Below are positions 7,996-17,452 of a stretch of 64,000 nucleotides of DNA, piece by piece. The DNA comes from Proteus vulgaris (GTDB lineage: Bacteria > Pseudomonadota > Gammaproteobacteria > Enterobacterales > Enterobacteriaceae): assembly GCF_023100685.1 (NCBI RefSeq), contig NZ_CP090064.1, positions 3,410,001 to 3,474,000 of the forward strand, written 5' to 3'. The translations under genes were made by a program, and so were the position numbers. Position 1 is the first letter of the stretch. Each line of letters opens with the position of its first letter. A model generated the notes under the pieces. The model searched no databases. It was not told where the DNA came from and was given only the letters and a program-made list of their open reading frames with translations.

Positions 7996-10503
7996 CTACT
8001 GACAAGTCACAGTGATTTTATAGAGTCCTAAATAATCAAGAACACTTGATAAATCATAATTTACATGACATGTTTCATTGTTGTATTTAATAGTTAAGTT
8101 TCCGCGTTGTTCTAACCCAGATAAATAAACCTCTCCATCATTACCAACAATACTATTCAATTGGCTGTTATCTTTAAAAATAACTTGAGCACCAAATGGA
8201 ACTGGTTTTTTATTTGCAAGATTAACCGTCATCAATACGCGATAACCCACGTTAGCAGAAAAATCAGCTTTGACTAAAGCACCTCGACTAGGTGAAATCG
8301 TTTGGCTAGTCAATTCCATTTCTGTATTTTCAGGCAGCATTAATGTATCAATTTCTAAGGTATTCTTGCGATATGGTGTAACATAAGGCACTAATGCATA
8401 ACCCATGCTATTAGTTTTGACACCCGCTTGGTTTAGTATCGCAACATCACCTGCATTGGGAATATCAACAATTGCAGACGTTTCACCCAGTTGTTGTCCA
8501 AGGACTATTCCTCCAGAGTGAGCAACTACGCTACCATTGACCCCATAATAAAGATTATGGTTATCTTTGCTATAACTATACCCCCCCGTAATATCACCTA
8601 GTTGACCTTTATAGGATGCATTGATATTTCCAGAAGATCCTTGATCTTGGTTGGTAAATCCTTGCTGTGCGCTCCAATTTAATTGATTATTGAGCTGAGA
8701 CGCAGAAATTCCGACACTTCCTGTACTTGCATTGTTACTACTACTATTTGTATTAAAGTTATAATAGAAAGTATCGTCAAATACACTAAAAGGTACACTT
8801 ACTGAAAAGGCGAATTGATGTTCATCATCACTTTGTGTTTTGTCTCCCGTCACATAAGAGTAACGATTAGTATTTTTATTATAGGTATAGTTCATCCCAT
8901 AACTGATACCTTGCCAGCTATTGTTATAGCCTAACGTTGCTGATTGCGTTTTTTTATCACTATTCCAGTAATCTTCTTTTATATAGCCTATGGCTAAAGA
9001 ACCATTTCCTTCACCTAAATTTTGATTAATCGTAATTTCAGCACGATTACGGCGACGTTCAACTTCTGGACTATAATTTGTACGTCGAAAACTATCGAAT
9101 ACTTCAGATAAGCTATAAAAACCGTTTGTAGAATAACGATAACCCGCTAACGCTATATTTGTGCCCACATCGTTCAGATTTTTATTGTATCTAAAACGGT
9201 AAGATTGCCCTTGCTGCTTAATACCATTATCAAAAGCTGAACTTGCATGTGTAATATCGACAGATATTGCACCAAAAACACCTAAGTTTTTTCCTGCACC
9301 CAAAGAATAAGATTGATAGTCTTGGCTTAATTGACTACCACCATAAGTTGTCACTCCATAAGGTAGGCCATAAATTAATGTAAATTGCCCAAACTTAGTT
9401 TTATCCACATTCTTATCATAAGAGCGATATTCACCTCCCGTCACACTATAAGATAAATAGCCTTCACGTTGTAAAACAGGTAAAGAAGCAAATGGCACGA
9501 TTTGATGCTGTTCACTCCCATTAGATTCTTTTATCGTGACGTATAAATCCCCACTACTCCCTGTGGGATATAAATCATTAATCTCAAAAGGCCCTGCGGC
9601 GACTTCTGTCTGATAAATAATATATCCATTTTGCTTAATAGTAATTTGGGCATTACTGCGCGCAATACCTCTAATAACGGGAGCATAACCTCTTAAACTT
9701 TCAGGATACATATCATCATCTGTTGATAATTGAACACCTCTAAATGGCACACTATCAAAAATAGCAGATGGAGAAACACCATCACCTAACATTAATTGGC
9801 TTTTTATCTTATTTATATTACGCGATAAATAAGTGTAAACAGTATTCCACTTTCCTGATTGATTATCTGAATTTGACCATGTGGTATAATTGCGCAATCG
9901 CCACGGTCCAAAGTTCAATCCAGGTCTTAAATTTATATAATGAGATGTTTCACTTGAATTATTATCTTTGCGATCGTAATTTCTCGACCCACTGTAGCTA
10001 TAATTAAGCAAAAGTGCAGTGATACCATTATCTATCTTATTTAAATCTATATACCCTCGAGGATCCTTAGATAAAGCAATTTGAGGAATACTCAAATATA
10101 ATCTTTGAGAATCAAATTCTAATTCACTTTTAGCATCAGGTATCGCAGATAAATTCACACAGCTATCAGTCATTGTATACAGTTTTGGATAATCCGTTGT
10201 TTTAACACCAAAATCATTAAGATCTTGCATTGATAAACAGGGAATAAGTTGGTTGTTTTTATTTTTTTCAAATCTAATATTTTTAGTTAAAATCAAGTTA
10301 GTATTTACATAAATATCAACGTAATAATTCCCCGCTAATTGTTGGTTATTTTCGAAAGGAGATAAATCGATACTTTCTTTATCCGACGATTCAAGGAAAT
10401 CAGGATCAAAATAAATATTATCTGACTTGTCGTTTTCCGCATATGATAAAGCCGTATAGCCCAAATATAAAATTAGGCTAATACATATTTTGCTAATTTT
10501 CAT
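7996..10503 (-). CDS. Outer-membrane fimbrial usher (FimD/PapC family)
   Basis: An 835-residue usher, normal length for the family. After a signal peptide (about 1-22) come the periplasmic N-terminal chaperone-binding domain (FDPDFLES at about 31-38), the 24-strand barrel with the PRGYIDLN and GFAPVIRGIA-like segments (here GYAPVIRGIARSNAQITIKQ), a plug, and two C-terminal domains with a cysteine pair (ETCHVNYDL and the terminal TVTCQ). It takes subunits from the chaperone and assembles them through the outer membrane. The gene is 24 bases behind the chaperone gene. A run of seven G (coding strand, 8581-8587) lies in frame near residue 640 and could be prone to slippage. Confidence 0.95.
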   Translation of the reverse strand: MKISKICISLILYLGYTALSYAENDKSDNIYFDPDFLESSDKESIDLSPFENNQQLAGNYYVDIYVNTNLILTKNIRFEKNKNNQLIPCLSMQDLNDFGVKTTDYPKLYTMTDSCVNLSAIPDAKSELEFDSQRLYLSIPQIALSKDPRGYIDLNKIDNGITALLLNYSYSGSRNYDRKDNNSSETSHYINLRPGLNFGPWRLRNYTTWSNSDNQSGKWNTVYTYLSRNINKIKSQLMLGDGVSPSAIFDSVPFRGVQLSTDDDMYPESLRGYAPVIRGIARSNAQITIKQNGYIIYQTEVAAGPFEINDLYPTGSSGDLYVTIKESNGSEQHQIVPFASLPVLQREGYLSYSVTGGEYRSYDKNVDKTKFGQFTLIYGLPYGVTTYGGSQLSQDYQSYSLGAGKNLGVFGAISVDITHASSAFDNGIKQQGQSYRFRYNKNLNDVGTNIALAGYRYSTNGFYSLSEVFDSFRRTNYSPEVERRRNRAEITINQNLGEGNGSLAIGYIKEDYWNSDKKTQSATLGYNNSWQGISYGMNYTYNKNTNRYSYVTGDKTQSDDEHQFAFSVSVPFSVFDDTFYYNFNTNSSSNNASTGSVGISASQLNNQLNWSAQQGFTNQDQGSSGNINASYKGQLGDITGGYSYSKDNHNLYYGVNGSVVAHSGGIVLGQQLGETSAIVDIPNAGDVAILNQAGVKTNSMGYALVPYVTPYRKNTLEIDTLMLPENTEMELTSQTISPSRGALVKADFSANVGYRVLMTVNLANKKPVPFGAQVIFKDNSQLNSIVGNDGEVYLSGLEQRGNLTIKYNNETCHVNYDLSSVLDYLGLYKITVTCQ

Positions 10504-10527
10504 ATTAAAACCTAAATTTATAATTTA

Positions 10528-11196
10528 TTATATTTTAACTTCTGATAAGTTAACGCTAGCACCATAATCATTAATAACTTCCCAGTTTATCGTGCCATGT
10601 TCATTACCATCATTTATATCAAATGATTTTGTTGAAAAAGGTTCAACATAAGAGACATCATTTACTGATTTCCCATTAAAATTAATCATCTGAAAATTAA
10701 AATAATAAGGTGTTGGATTATTCACACTGATTTTATTTCCAACTTTTGACCATATTAATTTTTTCTGCTCTTCCTCAAAATTCACCTTTTTTAAATTTTC
10801 AGGTCGGTAAATTAATTTCATTTGAGTCTTAAAAGCAATCTGCAATGAATTTTCTGTTTTTTCTGTAGCAGGTATTGTTTTTATATTTAGCCAAAATAGA
10901 GACTCTTTATCACTAGGCAAATTTCCTTCAGTTAAAAAAATCCTCAGCGTATTCGCCTTATCTGGATTTAATCTAAATAAAGGTGGAGTAATGGTAAATT
11001 TTGACTGTTTATTTTCATTAACATCATCTATCCAAGACTGGATTAAATAGGGAATTTTATCTGGATTTTCAACATTAATACTAACGTTTTTATTCCCTTC
11101 TGTATAAATAACTCTAGTTCCACCAATAATAACGCCAGCAGAAGATTGATTAATAAAAAAAAGAATAGAAATTAAAAAGACAATAATAGACTTCAT
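10528..11196 (-). CDS. Periplasmic fimbrial chaperone (FimC/PapD family)
   Basis: A 222-residue PapD-like chaperone. The signal peptide ends near residue 20, and the mature protein begins GVIIGGTRVIYTEGNKNVSI, the classic start with the basic residue that anchors pilin C-termini (Arg28; the partner lysine is in MKLIYRPENLK). The F1-G1 region FWLNIKTIPAT carries the alternating hydrophobic residues used for donor-strand complementation. It holds pilins folded in the periplasm and hands them to the usher. It sits 68 bases behind the major pilin gene. Confidence 0.95.
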   Translation of the reverse strand: MKSIIVFLISILFFINQSSAGVIIGGTRVIYTEGNKNVSINVENPDKIPYLIQSWIDDVNENKQSKFTITPPLFRLNPDKANTLRIFLTEGNLPSDKESLFWLNIKTIPATEKTENSLQIAFKTQMKLIYRPENLKKVNFEEEQKKLIWSKVGNKISVNNPTPYYFNFQMINFNGKSVNDVSYVEPFSTKSFDINDGNEHGTINWEVINDYGASVNLSEVKI

Positions 11197-11264
11197 ATTA
11201 TCACCACTGTATTTTTATAATAAGGTTCAAGTCCTTTTAAACCTTAATTTATATTTAATCTTAT

Positions 11265-11789
11265 TTAGTTATAGTTAATAGTAAATGTTGCATTACCATT
11301 TGCTAAACCCGCAGTAACAGAATCTGTTTTAGCAATATAACGAGCTCTAAAATCTAAATTATTTTCAATATTTTCTTTTAATGGATAGGCTTTAGATGCT
11401 GTAAATAAAGGTACTACAACATTCGCATCATCCGTAATTTGAATACCCACTCCAGTTGCTACACCCGACTCTTTTTTCAGGGCAATAACACTGTCATCAC
11501 CTACATATGAATCTGCGTCAAATTTAACAGATGCAGTGGTCACTGTTTTAGGGCAATTAATTAATTTAATTGTGAATTTTGTCGCTGCGGCAGTACTTCC
11601 GGTACTTGGTAATGCTTTTTTAGAGACGGTACCTAAATTAACTTTTAAAGCATCAGAACCCGCAGCTAATTCACATGCGTTATCTATAATTTCCCCTGTA
11701 AAATCAATAGTACCATCCGCTGCTAATGCATTATTAGTGACAAAGATAGTCGCTGCAGCAATTAATGTTGCAAGTAAGCTTTTTCTCAT
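11265..11789 (-). CDS. Major fimbrial subunit
   Basis: A 174-residue pilin and the first gene of the operon, as usual for the shaft protein. The signal peptide ends ANNALA-A (about residue 23), and the mature protein starts DGTIDFTGEIIDNACELAAG. Its cysteines are in NACEL and INCPK, and it ends ATFTINYN with the penultimate tyrosine. It is richer in Ala, Lys and Thr than the minor subunits, which is typical of an abundant shaft pilin. The upstream 500 bases hold the promoter. No recombinase gene of the MrpI type lies next to it. Confidence 0.92.
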   Translation of the reverse strand: MRKSLLATLIAAATIFVTNNALAADGTIDFTGEIIDNACELAAGSDALKVNLGTVSKKALPSTGSTAAATKFTIKLINCPKTVTTASVKFDADSYVGDDSVIALKKESGVATGVGIQITDDANVVVPLFTASKAYPLKENIENNLDFRARYIAKTDSVTAGLANGNATFTINYN

Positions 11790-12281
11790 TTTTTTCTCCG
11801 ATTAATTTTTATTAATAAAACCAAATTAATTAAAAAACACTTAATTAACTCAGTATGTGAGTATTATCTAATTGTTTTTTATAATAAACAAGTTTTGGTT
11901 ATAGCGGTATAATATTCATTTTTTTGATTTAAATCAGAATTTAAAACCAAGCAAACCCTTTATTAGTTAATCAATGAAGTTTATTTTTGATTATTTTAAA
12001 TTTTCATATATTGATACAACATTGTTAAATCAAAATAAAAGTTAAATACTATTTTTTATTAATAAACACATCTTTTATTTCATTTTATAACGCATATGGT
12101 GTGAATAAAAAAAAGTATTATTTCCTCTTAATAATAAAAGCTACTTTTTATTCTATTTGATTAAAATAACTCTTTAATGTGTTATTTTTGAACAAATTCC
12201 GACTTAACCTATCAGTTACAAATTGAATGAAAAAAGAATAAAAAATATTATTTATAAAATGTATGGCTTTATTGTCATAGA
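11790..12281. promoter_or_regulatory. Promoter region of the fimbrial operon
   Basis: About 490 bases without a gene, very AT-rich, upstream of the major pilin. The operon promoter must lie here. I looked for the inverted repeats and neighbouring recombinase gene that mark an invertible fimbrial switch and found neither. The stretch also separates the operon from the phosphatase gene and its terminator. Confidence 0.45.
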
Positions 12282-12310
12282 CAAAAAAAGAGCAAGGTTT
12301 CCCTTGCTCT
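12282..12310 (-). terminator. Rho-independent terminator of the phosphatase gene
   Basis: A 9-bp stem (AGAGCAAGG / CCTTGCTCT) with a 4-base loop is followed on the minus strand by seven T. It lies about 80 bases past the stop of the histidine phosphatase gene. Confidence 0.88.
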
Positions 12311-12390
12311 GATTTAATATCGGAGTGCTTTTTAGATAGTTACATAATCTCAATTACAACGATTAATTTGAAAACCACTTCTTATTAATC

Positions 12391-12996
12391 TTAATCAGCG
12401 ACATTCTTATCTGGCATATAGGAACCAATATTATAAGCTTCTAATTTTGGTGCTTTATCAGAATTTAAGTCAAAATTTAATATTGTTATTGTTCCTGGTG
12501 TTGCAGGTAATAAAAACTCTGGAGATAGATTTAAAAAGACTTTGCAAGCTGCGCGGATCACACCACTATGCACAACAGCTAATAAATCACTATCTTCTTT
12601 ACGTACCCATCCTTGTAATGCCGCACCAATACGATCGCAAAAATCAAACCAATTTTCGCCTTTAGGTGGCGTATATGTACCTGCTCGCCAATTTTTATAT
12701 TTGTCTGCATGGTGTCTTATAAGTTCTGGTTTTCTTTGTCCTGTCCATTCCCCCATATTTAGCTCACGCAATAACGGTTCTTTAACTGCTTCTGGATGAC
12801 CGACAATCTCTGCGGTTTGTACTGTTCTGCCTAAATCTGACGTAATAATCCGAGTTGGCGATAACAATTTAATGCTCTCTTTTATCGCCATTGCTTGATT
12901 AATACCTTTTGGTGATAAACATGAATTAGCATGTCCTTGTAAGCGCGATTCCATATTCCATAAGGTTTCACCGTGTCTTAATAAAATTAGTCTCAT
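12391..12996 (-). CDS. Histidine phosphatase family protein
   Basis: A 201-residue enzyme of the phosphoglycerate-mutase-like superfamily. The phosphohistidine motif LRHGETLWN is at residues 5-13 (His8), the second catalytic histidine is in VVHSGVIRA, and SSDLGRT-like (here TSDLGRTVQTAE) and LRELNMGEW carry the other active-site residues. It resembles GpmB and CobC-type phosphatases, but it is not next to cobalamin genes, so it is probably a broad or small-molecule phosphatase. It follows the transporter gene with a 22-base gap on the same strand, so the two are likely co-transcribed. That pairing hints at a phosphorylated substrate, which is inference. Confidence 0.85.
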   Translation of the reverse strand: MRLILLRHGETLWNMESRLQGHANSCLSPKGINQAMAIKESIKLLSPTRIITSDLGRTVQTAEIVGHPEAVKEPLLRELNMGEWTGQRKPELIRHHADKYKNWRAGTYTPPKGENWFDFCDRIGAALQGWVRKEDSDLLAVVHSGVIRAACKVFLNLSPEFLLPATPGTITILNFDLNSDKAPKLEAYNIGSYMPDKNVAD

Positions 12997-13018
12997 TATT
13001 ATTCCTTAATTTAATGGT

Positions 13019-14512
13019 TTAAAGACCATATCCAAGAATTTGGAACCAAGTAAATATCGCAATAGAAATTACCGATGCCCCAACAAAACAAGTAATTAAT
13101 CCATATTTCATTTGCTCTAACACACTAAAGTAGCCGCTTGAGAAATAGATAGTATTTACTTTCGAATGTGGTGGTAAGGTAATGGTATAAGTCAGTGTAA
13201 ATGACGCAGCTAATGCCAATGTAACCGGATCCATGCCCAATGTTTTAGCAAGTGCAATAATGGCTGGAATTAAGATGGTTGTTTTTACTGTTTTACTGGT
13301 AAAAATTAAATGGCTATACATGCAGATAAAGACAACCACAATATAAACCATTGTAGTGCTCATATTTTCTAGCCCAAGCCCATAAACCATTTTACCAATT
13401 AGCCATTGTGCGCCTTCTGTAGATTCTAAGGTGTTACCAGCCGCATAAGCACCTGCTGCAAATATCATTAGATCCCATTTGATATTGGCTTCATTCCACG
13501 TTAATAAGCCAATACGAGGCATCAGGCAAAGAATGGCAGCAATAACAGCGGTCATATAAACGCTAATCTTGAAGCCAAACATATCTTGGTGATAGCTTTC
13601 GGTTGCCCATAAGAACACTGCCATTAAAAAGATATACATGGCTTTTTTCTCATTCTTAGTAAGCGCACCAAGCTGAGAGCGTTCTTGTTTTAATTTTCCC
13701 AGTGAACCTTCGAAATCCACCTCTCCTTTGAAGGAAAATAATTTTAATCCAATAAAAAAGGAGATAGTCATACCAACAATTGCCAATGGGAAAGAGGCAA
13801 TTAGCCAATCCATATAACCAATAGAACCACCTGCTTGTGAATTAATAAATCCAACCGCAATAATATTGGCAGCAGTTCCTGTCATAACACCGGATGTTGC
13901 TAAAGCGTCAGCCTGTACCCCTTGCAACATCATTAATTTCCCGTAATTGCTTTTTCCAGGGATCGCCTTATGTATCTCTAATAAGATCATACAAATCGGC
14001 ACCATTAATGTCGCACGTGCTGTTGTTGAAGGTACAAAGAAAACTAAACAGAAGTTAATTAATATCAGGACAAATAATGCTTTTTTGGGTGTCTGACCAA
14101 AGTTTGTGATCATCCATAAAGCAAAGCGTCTGGCGATATTCGATTTGATCATCGCTGAAGTTAAAACAAAAGCTGAAACCATCAACCATATAACGTCATA
14201 ACCTAACGTCCCAAAAACAACTTTCTCTTTTGCTACAGTGCCTGTTATTGGTAATAACACAATGACTAGCATCGAGGTTAAATAAATAGGCAAAGAACCA
14301 CAAACCCATAAAATTAACGCTGCGCAAAAAATAGCAATCGCTTTTTGCCCTTCAATACTTAATCCATCTGGCGTTGGCATAAAAAATAGAACTAGCAATA
14401 CTAATAGAGCTAAAGGTATTCCTATTGTTTTTAACGTTATTTTATTACCGTTTTGTTTTGGTGATGATGGCGCTGGTTTAGCGATATCATCTCGCTTCGC
14501 AGTCTTTTCCAT
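13019..14512 (-). CDS. DASS (SLC13) family anion permease
   Basis: A 497-residue inner-membrane transporter, distinct from the one at 3706. A charged cytoplasmic leader of about 25 residues precedes roughly a dozen membrane segments. The family hairpins are recognisable as VPSTTARATLMVP (about 158-170) in the first half and TITLPPHSKVNTIYFSSGY near residues 445-465 in the second. It imports or exchanges organic anions; the substrate is unknown. It is the first gene of a two-gene unit with the histidine phosphatase and is divergent from a LysR gene 110 bases away, the usual arrangement for substrate-induced uptake. Confidence 0.9.
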   Translation of the reverse strand: MEKTAKRDDIAKPAPSSPKQNGNKITLKTIGIPLALLVLLVLFFMPTPDGLSIEGQKAIAIFCAALILWVCGSLPIYLTSMLVIVLLPITGTVAKEKVVFGTLGYDVIWLMVSAFVLTSAMIKSNIARRFALWMITNFGQTPKKALFVLILINFCLVFFVPSTTARATLMVPICMILLEIHKAIPGKSNYGKLMMLQGVQADALATSGVMTGTAANIIAVGFINSQAGGSIGYMDWLIASFPLAIVGMTISFFIGLKLFSFKGEVDFEGSLGKLKQERSQLGALTKNEKKAMYIFLMAVFLWATESYHQDMFGFKISVYMTAVIAAILCLMPRIGLLTWNEANIKWDLMIFAAGAYAAGNTLESTEGAQWLIGKMVYGLGLENMSTTMVYIVVVFICMYSHLIFTSKTVKTTILIPAIIALAKTLGMDPVTLALAASFTLTYTITLPPHSKVNTIYFSSGYFSVLEQMKYGLITCFVGASVISIAIFTWFQILGYGL

Positions 14513-14622
14513 AACCGATTCCTCTTAATATGTAGGGTAGGAAAATTCAGTATAGAAATATTGAGGTATAAAGATAATTGTATTAATATATTATTACTAT
14601 AAAAATAATTTATGGTTTTGAT
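14513..14622. promoter_or_regulatory. Divergent promoter region, DASS permease and LysR gene
   Basis: A 110-base AT-rich spacer between two divergent starts. LysR regulators normally bind such spacers to control both genes. No specific T-N11-A box is convincing enough to place. Confidence 0.5.
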
Positions 14623-15537
14623 ATGAATTTAAGCCAATTAGATGCCTTTCTATTACTTGCTAACGGTTTTAATGTGACAGAAACCGCAGAGCGCCTATTT
14701 TGCACTCAGCCCAGTGTCAGTATAAAAATTCGAAAATTGGAAGAGGAGTTACAAACAACATTGTTCGAAAGGATCAACAATCGGCTTTATTTAACGCCTC
14801 AAGGTAAGGTATATCAACAATACGCAACCCAGATTATTAATTTAGTAAAATCCTCTTCTGAGCATATGCGACAATTTGATGATCCCTCTAAAGGTGAAAT
14901 TAAGTTTGGCGCTAGCCATTTTGTTGGTGTTTACCTATTACCACAAATTATGGCGCAATTTAGAGAACAGTATCCTGACGTAAAACTCAGCATGGATATT
15001 TCCAGTTCGACACAACTTATCCATAAACTTGATACCCAAGAATTAGAGTTTTTAATCATGTCAGATCATATCTATTTAGATCCGACTGAATATCATCTTG
15101 ATACTTTCCTTATCGATCCCCTCGTGCTTATCTGTTCTCCAACACATTGGTTAGCCAAAAAGAAACGTTGCAGATTTTCTGATATTGAATCTGAAGTTTT
15201 TCTGATCAAGCCAGAGCACTCTGCCACTCGTGATTTTTTATTAGACAGGATCAAAGAAAATAATACAGAGATCAAAAATATAATGGAAATAAATAGCTTA
15301 GAGGGGATCAAGCAAGGTGTTATTCATGGATTAGGAATTTCTGTTTTATCTCGCTTATCTATTTTACAAGAATTAAAATCAGGCCTTTTATGTGAGATTT
15401 CTTTTGATGATATTCAATTTAGCCGAGGCATTCGTTACTTTCATCATAAAGAAAAGTATATCTCTCCTGCTACTAAGAATTTTTTATCCGTTTTACAATC
15501 TCAAGCTCAGATTTTAACTAAAGATATCAATAAGTAA
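14623..15537 (+). CDS. LysR-family regulator of the adjacent permease unit
   Basis: A 304-residue LysR-type regulator. The helix-turn-helix lies in the first 60 residues (TETAERLFCTQPSVSIKIRK, then LEEEL). The CysB-like effector domain starts near residue 90 (GEIKFGASHFVGVYLLP). It is divergent from the DASS permease-phosphatase pair, so it most likely activates that pair when the transported anion or a derivative is present. This is an inference from gene arrangement. Length and layout are ordinary. Confidence 0.88.
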   Translation: MNLSQLDAFLLLANGFNVTETAERLFCTQPSVSIKIRKLEEELQTTLFERINNRLYLTPQGKVYQQYATQIINLVKSSSEHMRQFDDPSKGEIKFGASHFVGVYLLPQIMAQFREQYPDVKLSMDISSSTQLIHKLDTQELEFLIMSDHIYLDPTEYHLDTFLIDPLVLICSPTHWLAKKKRCRFSDIESEVFLIKPEHSATRDFLLDRIKENNTEIKNIMEINSLEGIKQGVIHGLGISVLSRLSILQELKSGLLCEISFDDIQFSRGIRYFHHKEKYISPATKNFLSVLQSQAQILTKDINK

Positions 15538-15660
15538 ATTGATTATCCAATCTCTTATTTACCTTGTTTTAGGGATATTCGCGTATCAATATCTCTGTTA
15601 AATCGTTATGATACATCCTCAATTTTCTACCTTTTCTCTAATACCGTTTAAAAGGATTTT

Positions 15661-16485
15661 ATGCGTAAAACACTCTCATCCTATCACCCTATTCTTTATA
15701 CTTTGAGAGTGGCACAACGTCGTTTATTTCGTTCGCTAAGCTGGCGATTTTCAGGCCGGAAATACAGTAGAGACATTCAACCAAAACAACGACTTTTATA
15801 CCGTTATCTGAAACATACATCTAAATTAATTAGTCGCCGTGGCGAAAGTGATATTCAATTACAATACAATAAAATAACAAATCTTAAATTAGTTGAAACA
15901 GCACTTGATGGCGTCATTATCCATCCTGGTGAGTATTTCTCTTTTTGCTATCTAGTTGGAAAACCTAGTTATAAACGAGGTTTTATTGACGGCATGCAAC
16001 TTTCTTACGGTGAAGCTAGAAAAGGTGTCGGCGGCGGAATTTGTCAGGCAAGTAATTTAATTCATTGGCTAGCACTACATTCTGAATTAAAGGTGATTGA
16101 AAAAGCTAATCATAGTTTTGATCCTTTTCCTGATGAGGGAAGAGTTCTTCCTTTTGGATCTGGCGCTGCTATTTTCTATAATTATGTGGATTTAGTTTTA
16201 TATAATCCAACACCTTATGATTATCAAATTAAATTACATGTAGCAGAGCATCAATTAGAAGGAGAATTGCTCTGTAGCGAAGCGAGGGAGTATCGCTATC
16301 ATATCTACGAAAAATCCTCTGCGTTTATCAAAAAAGGAGAGCATGTGTATCGCTGCAATGAAATTTGGCGAGATATTTATACTAAAAATAATGTAGGTGC
16401 TTTCCCTAAATTACTGAAATCTGAATTACTTTATAAAAATAGTGTTGTCGTAAAATATGATATTTCAGATGAACAATTGGATTAA
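15661..16485 (+). CDS. VanW-family protein
   Basis: A 274-residue protein with the VanW domain. The hallmark KGVGGGICQASNLIHWLALH is at residues 121-140, followed by HSFDPFPDEGRVLPFGSG. VanW was named for an accessory gene of some vancomycin-resistance clusters and its biochemical role is still not established; no other van gene is present here. The N-terminus is basic and has no clear signal peptide. AAGGA ends 6 bases before the ATG. The next gene, in the same direction, encodes a permuted papain-fold enzyme, so a cell-wall or lipid-linked role is possible but unproved. Confidence 0.85.
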   Translation: MRKTLSSYHPILYTLRVAQRRLFRSLSWRFSGRKYSRDIQPKQRLLYRYLKHTSKLISRRGESDIQLQYNKITNLKLVETALDGVIIHPGEYFSFCYLVGKPSYKRGFIDGMQLSYGEARKGVGGGICQASNLIHWLALHSELKVIEKANHSFDPFPDEGRVLPFGSGAAIFYNYVDLVLYNPTPYDYQIKLHVAEHQLEGELLCSEAREYRYHIYEKSSAFIKKGEHVYRCNEIWRDIYTKNNVGAFPKLLKSELLYKNSVVVKYDISDEQLD

Positions 16486-16679
16486 TCACAGTAATTATTT
16501 TTAACATTCTAAATTAAACTTCCTATTATCAATAAAAGATTACATTATTCTTAAAATTAAGACTTTATTAAAATATAGCCTACTTTTTATTTGGAAGTCA
16601 TTGAATTATCAAATAGAAACTATATCTATTTATTAGAGTCAAAGAATGGTAATTATGCTTCTATTTAATAGGTAATATA

Positions 16680-17264
16680 ATGATGATAAAACTTGATTAT
16701 CCACAAGAATTAGAAGTTGGTGATATCGTATTTACATGTATTGGTACCTCTTTATTTCGTCAAATTTCCTCCGCTTCTTTATGCTGGAGTAATCATGTTG
16801 GCATTATTGTTGGCCATAATGGTGAAGATTATTTAGTGGCAGAAAGCCGTGTTCCACTATCAACAACAACGACATTAACTCGCTTTATTAATCGTTCATC
16901 AGGTAAACGCTATGCAATACGCCGTTTATCAACACAATTATCAGATGAACAAAAAAATGCACTTATCGCACAAGTCCCTGAAAGATTAAATAAGCTTTAC
17001 CACACAGGATTTAAATACGATTCTTCCCGGCAATTTTGCTCTAAATTTGTTTTCGATATTTATAAATCAGCACTTTCTATTCGTGTAGGTGAAATCGAAA
17101 CCTTCCAAGAGTTATTAAGTAAAAATCCCAATGCTAAATTAAAATTCTGGAAATTATGGTTTATTGGGCAAATCCCGTGGGAAAGAACGACCGTCACTCC
17201 AGCAAGTTTATGGCAACATCCTCATTTATCTTTAATTTATCGTAGTCATGAAAGTATTAATTAA
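16680..17264 (+). CDS. YebB-like permuted papain-fold enzyme
   Basis: A 194-residue protein resembling E. coli YebB (200 residues), a member of the circularly permuted NlpC/P60 (YiiX-like) group. The putative catalytic residues are visible in permuted order: His39 in [10 protein letters not shown], Glu55 in LVAESRV, and Cys120 in [11 protein letters not shown]. Such enzymes are thought to be cysteine amidases, lipases or acyltransferases, and the YebB substrate is not known. No signal peptide is seen. It lies 194 bases behind the VanW gene on the same strand. The start could be either of two adjacent ATG codons. Confidence 0.82.
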   Translation: MMIKLDYPQELEVGDIVFTCIGTSLFRQISSASLCWSNHVGIIVGHNGEDYLVAESRVPLSTTTTLTRFINRSSGKRYAIRRLSTQLSDEQKNALIAQVPERLNKLYHTGFKYDSSRQFCSKFVFDIYKSALSIRVGEIETFQELLSKNPNAKLKFWKLWFIGQIPWERTTVTPASLWQHPHLSLIYRSHESIN

Positions 17265-17340
17265 CATATCACATTAATATGCTACGAAATAAAAAGAATA
17301 ACATAGCCTTCCATTCTTTTTTTATAAAAATCAGGACAAA

Positions 17341-17374
17341 AAACTCTCCCTTTCTTTGTAATAGGGAGAGTTTT
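17341..17374 (+). terminator. Terminator after the YebB-like gene
   Basis: A 10-bp inverted repeat (AAACTCTCCC / GGGAGAGTTT) with a 13-base loop ends in TTTT and lies about 75 bases past the YebB-like stop codon. Confidence 0.75.
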
Positions 17375-17452
17375 GGTGTAAAACTAAAAAACAATATTTT
17401 GTAAATATGACTTAATTATTATTTATCTATTATTCGTCATTTAGGGATCACC

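Noticed and set aside
11790..12281. Possible invertible fimbrial promoter like the MR/P switch
   Set aside because: No clear inverted repeat pair and no recombinase gene beside it.
15661..16485. Vancomycin-resistance locus
   Set aside because: Only a VanW domain is present; no ligase, dehydrogenase or dipeptidase genes of a van cluster are nearby.
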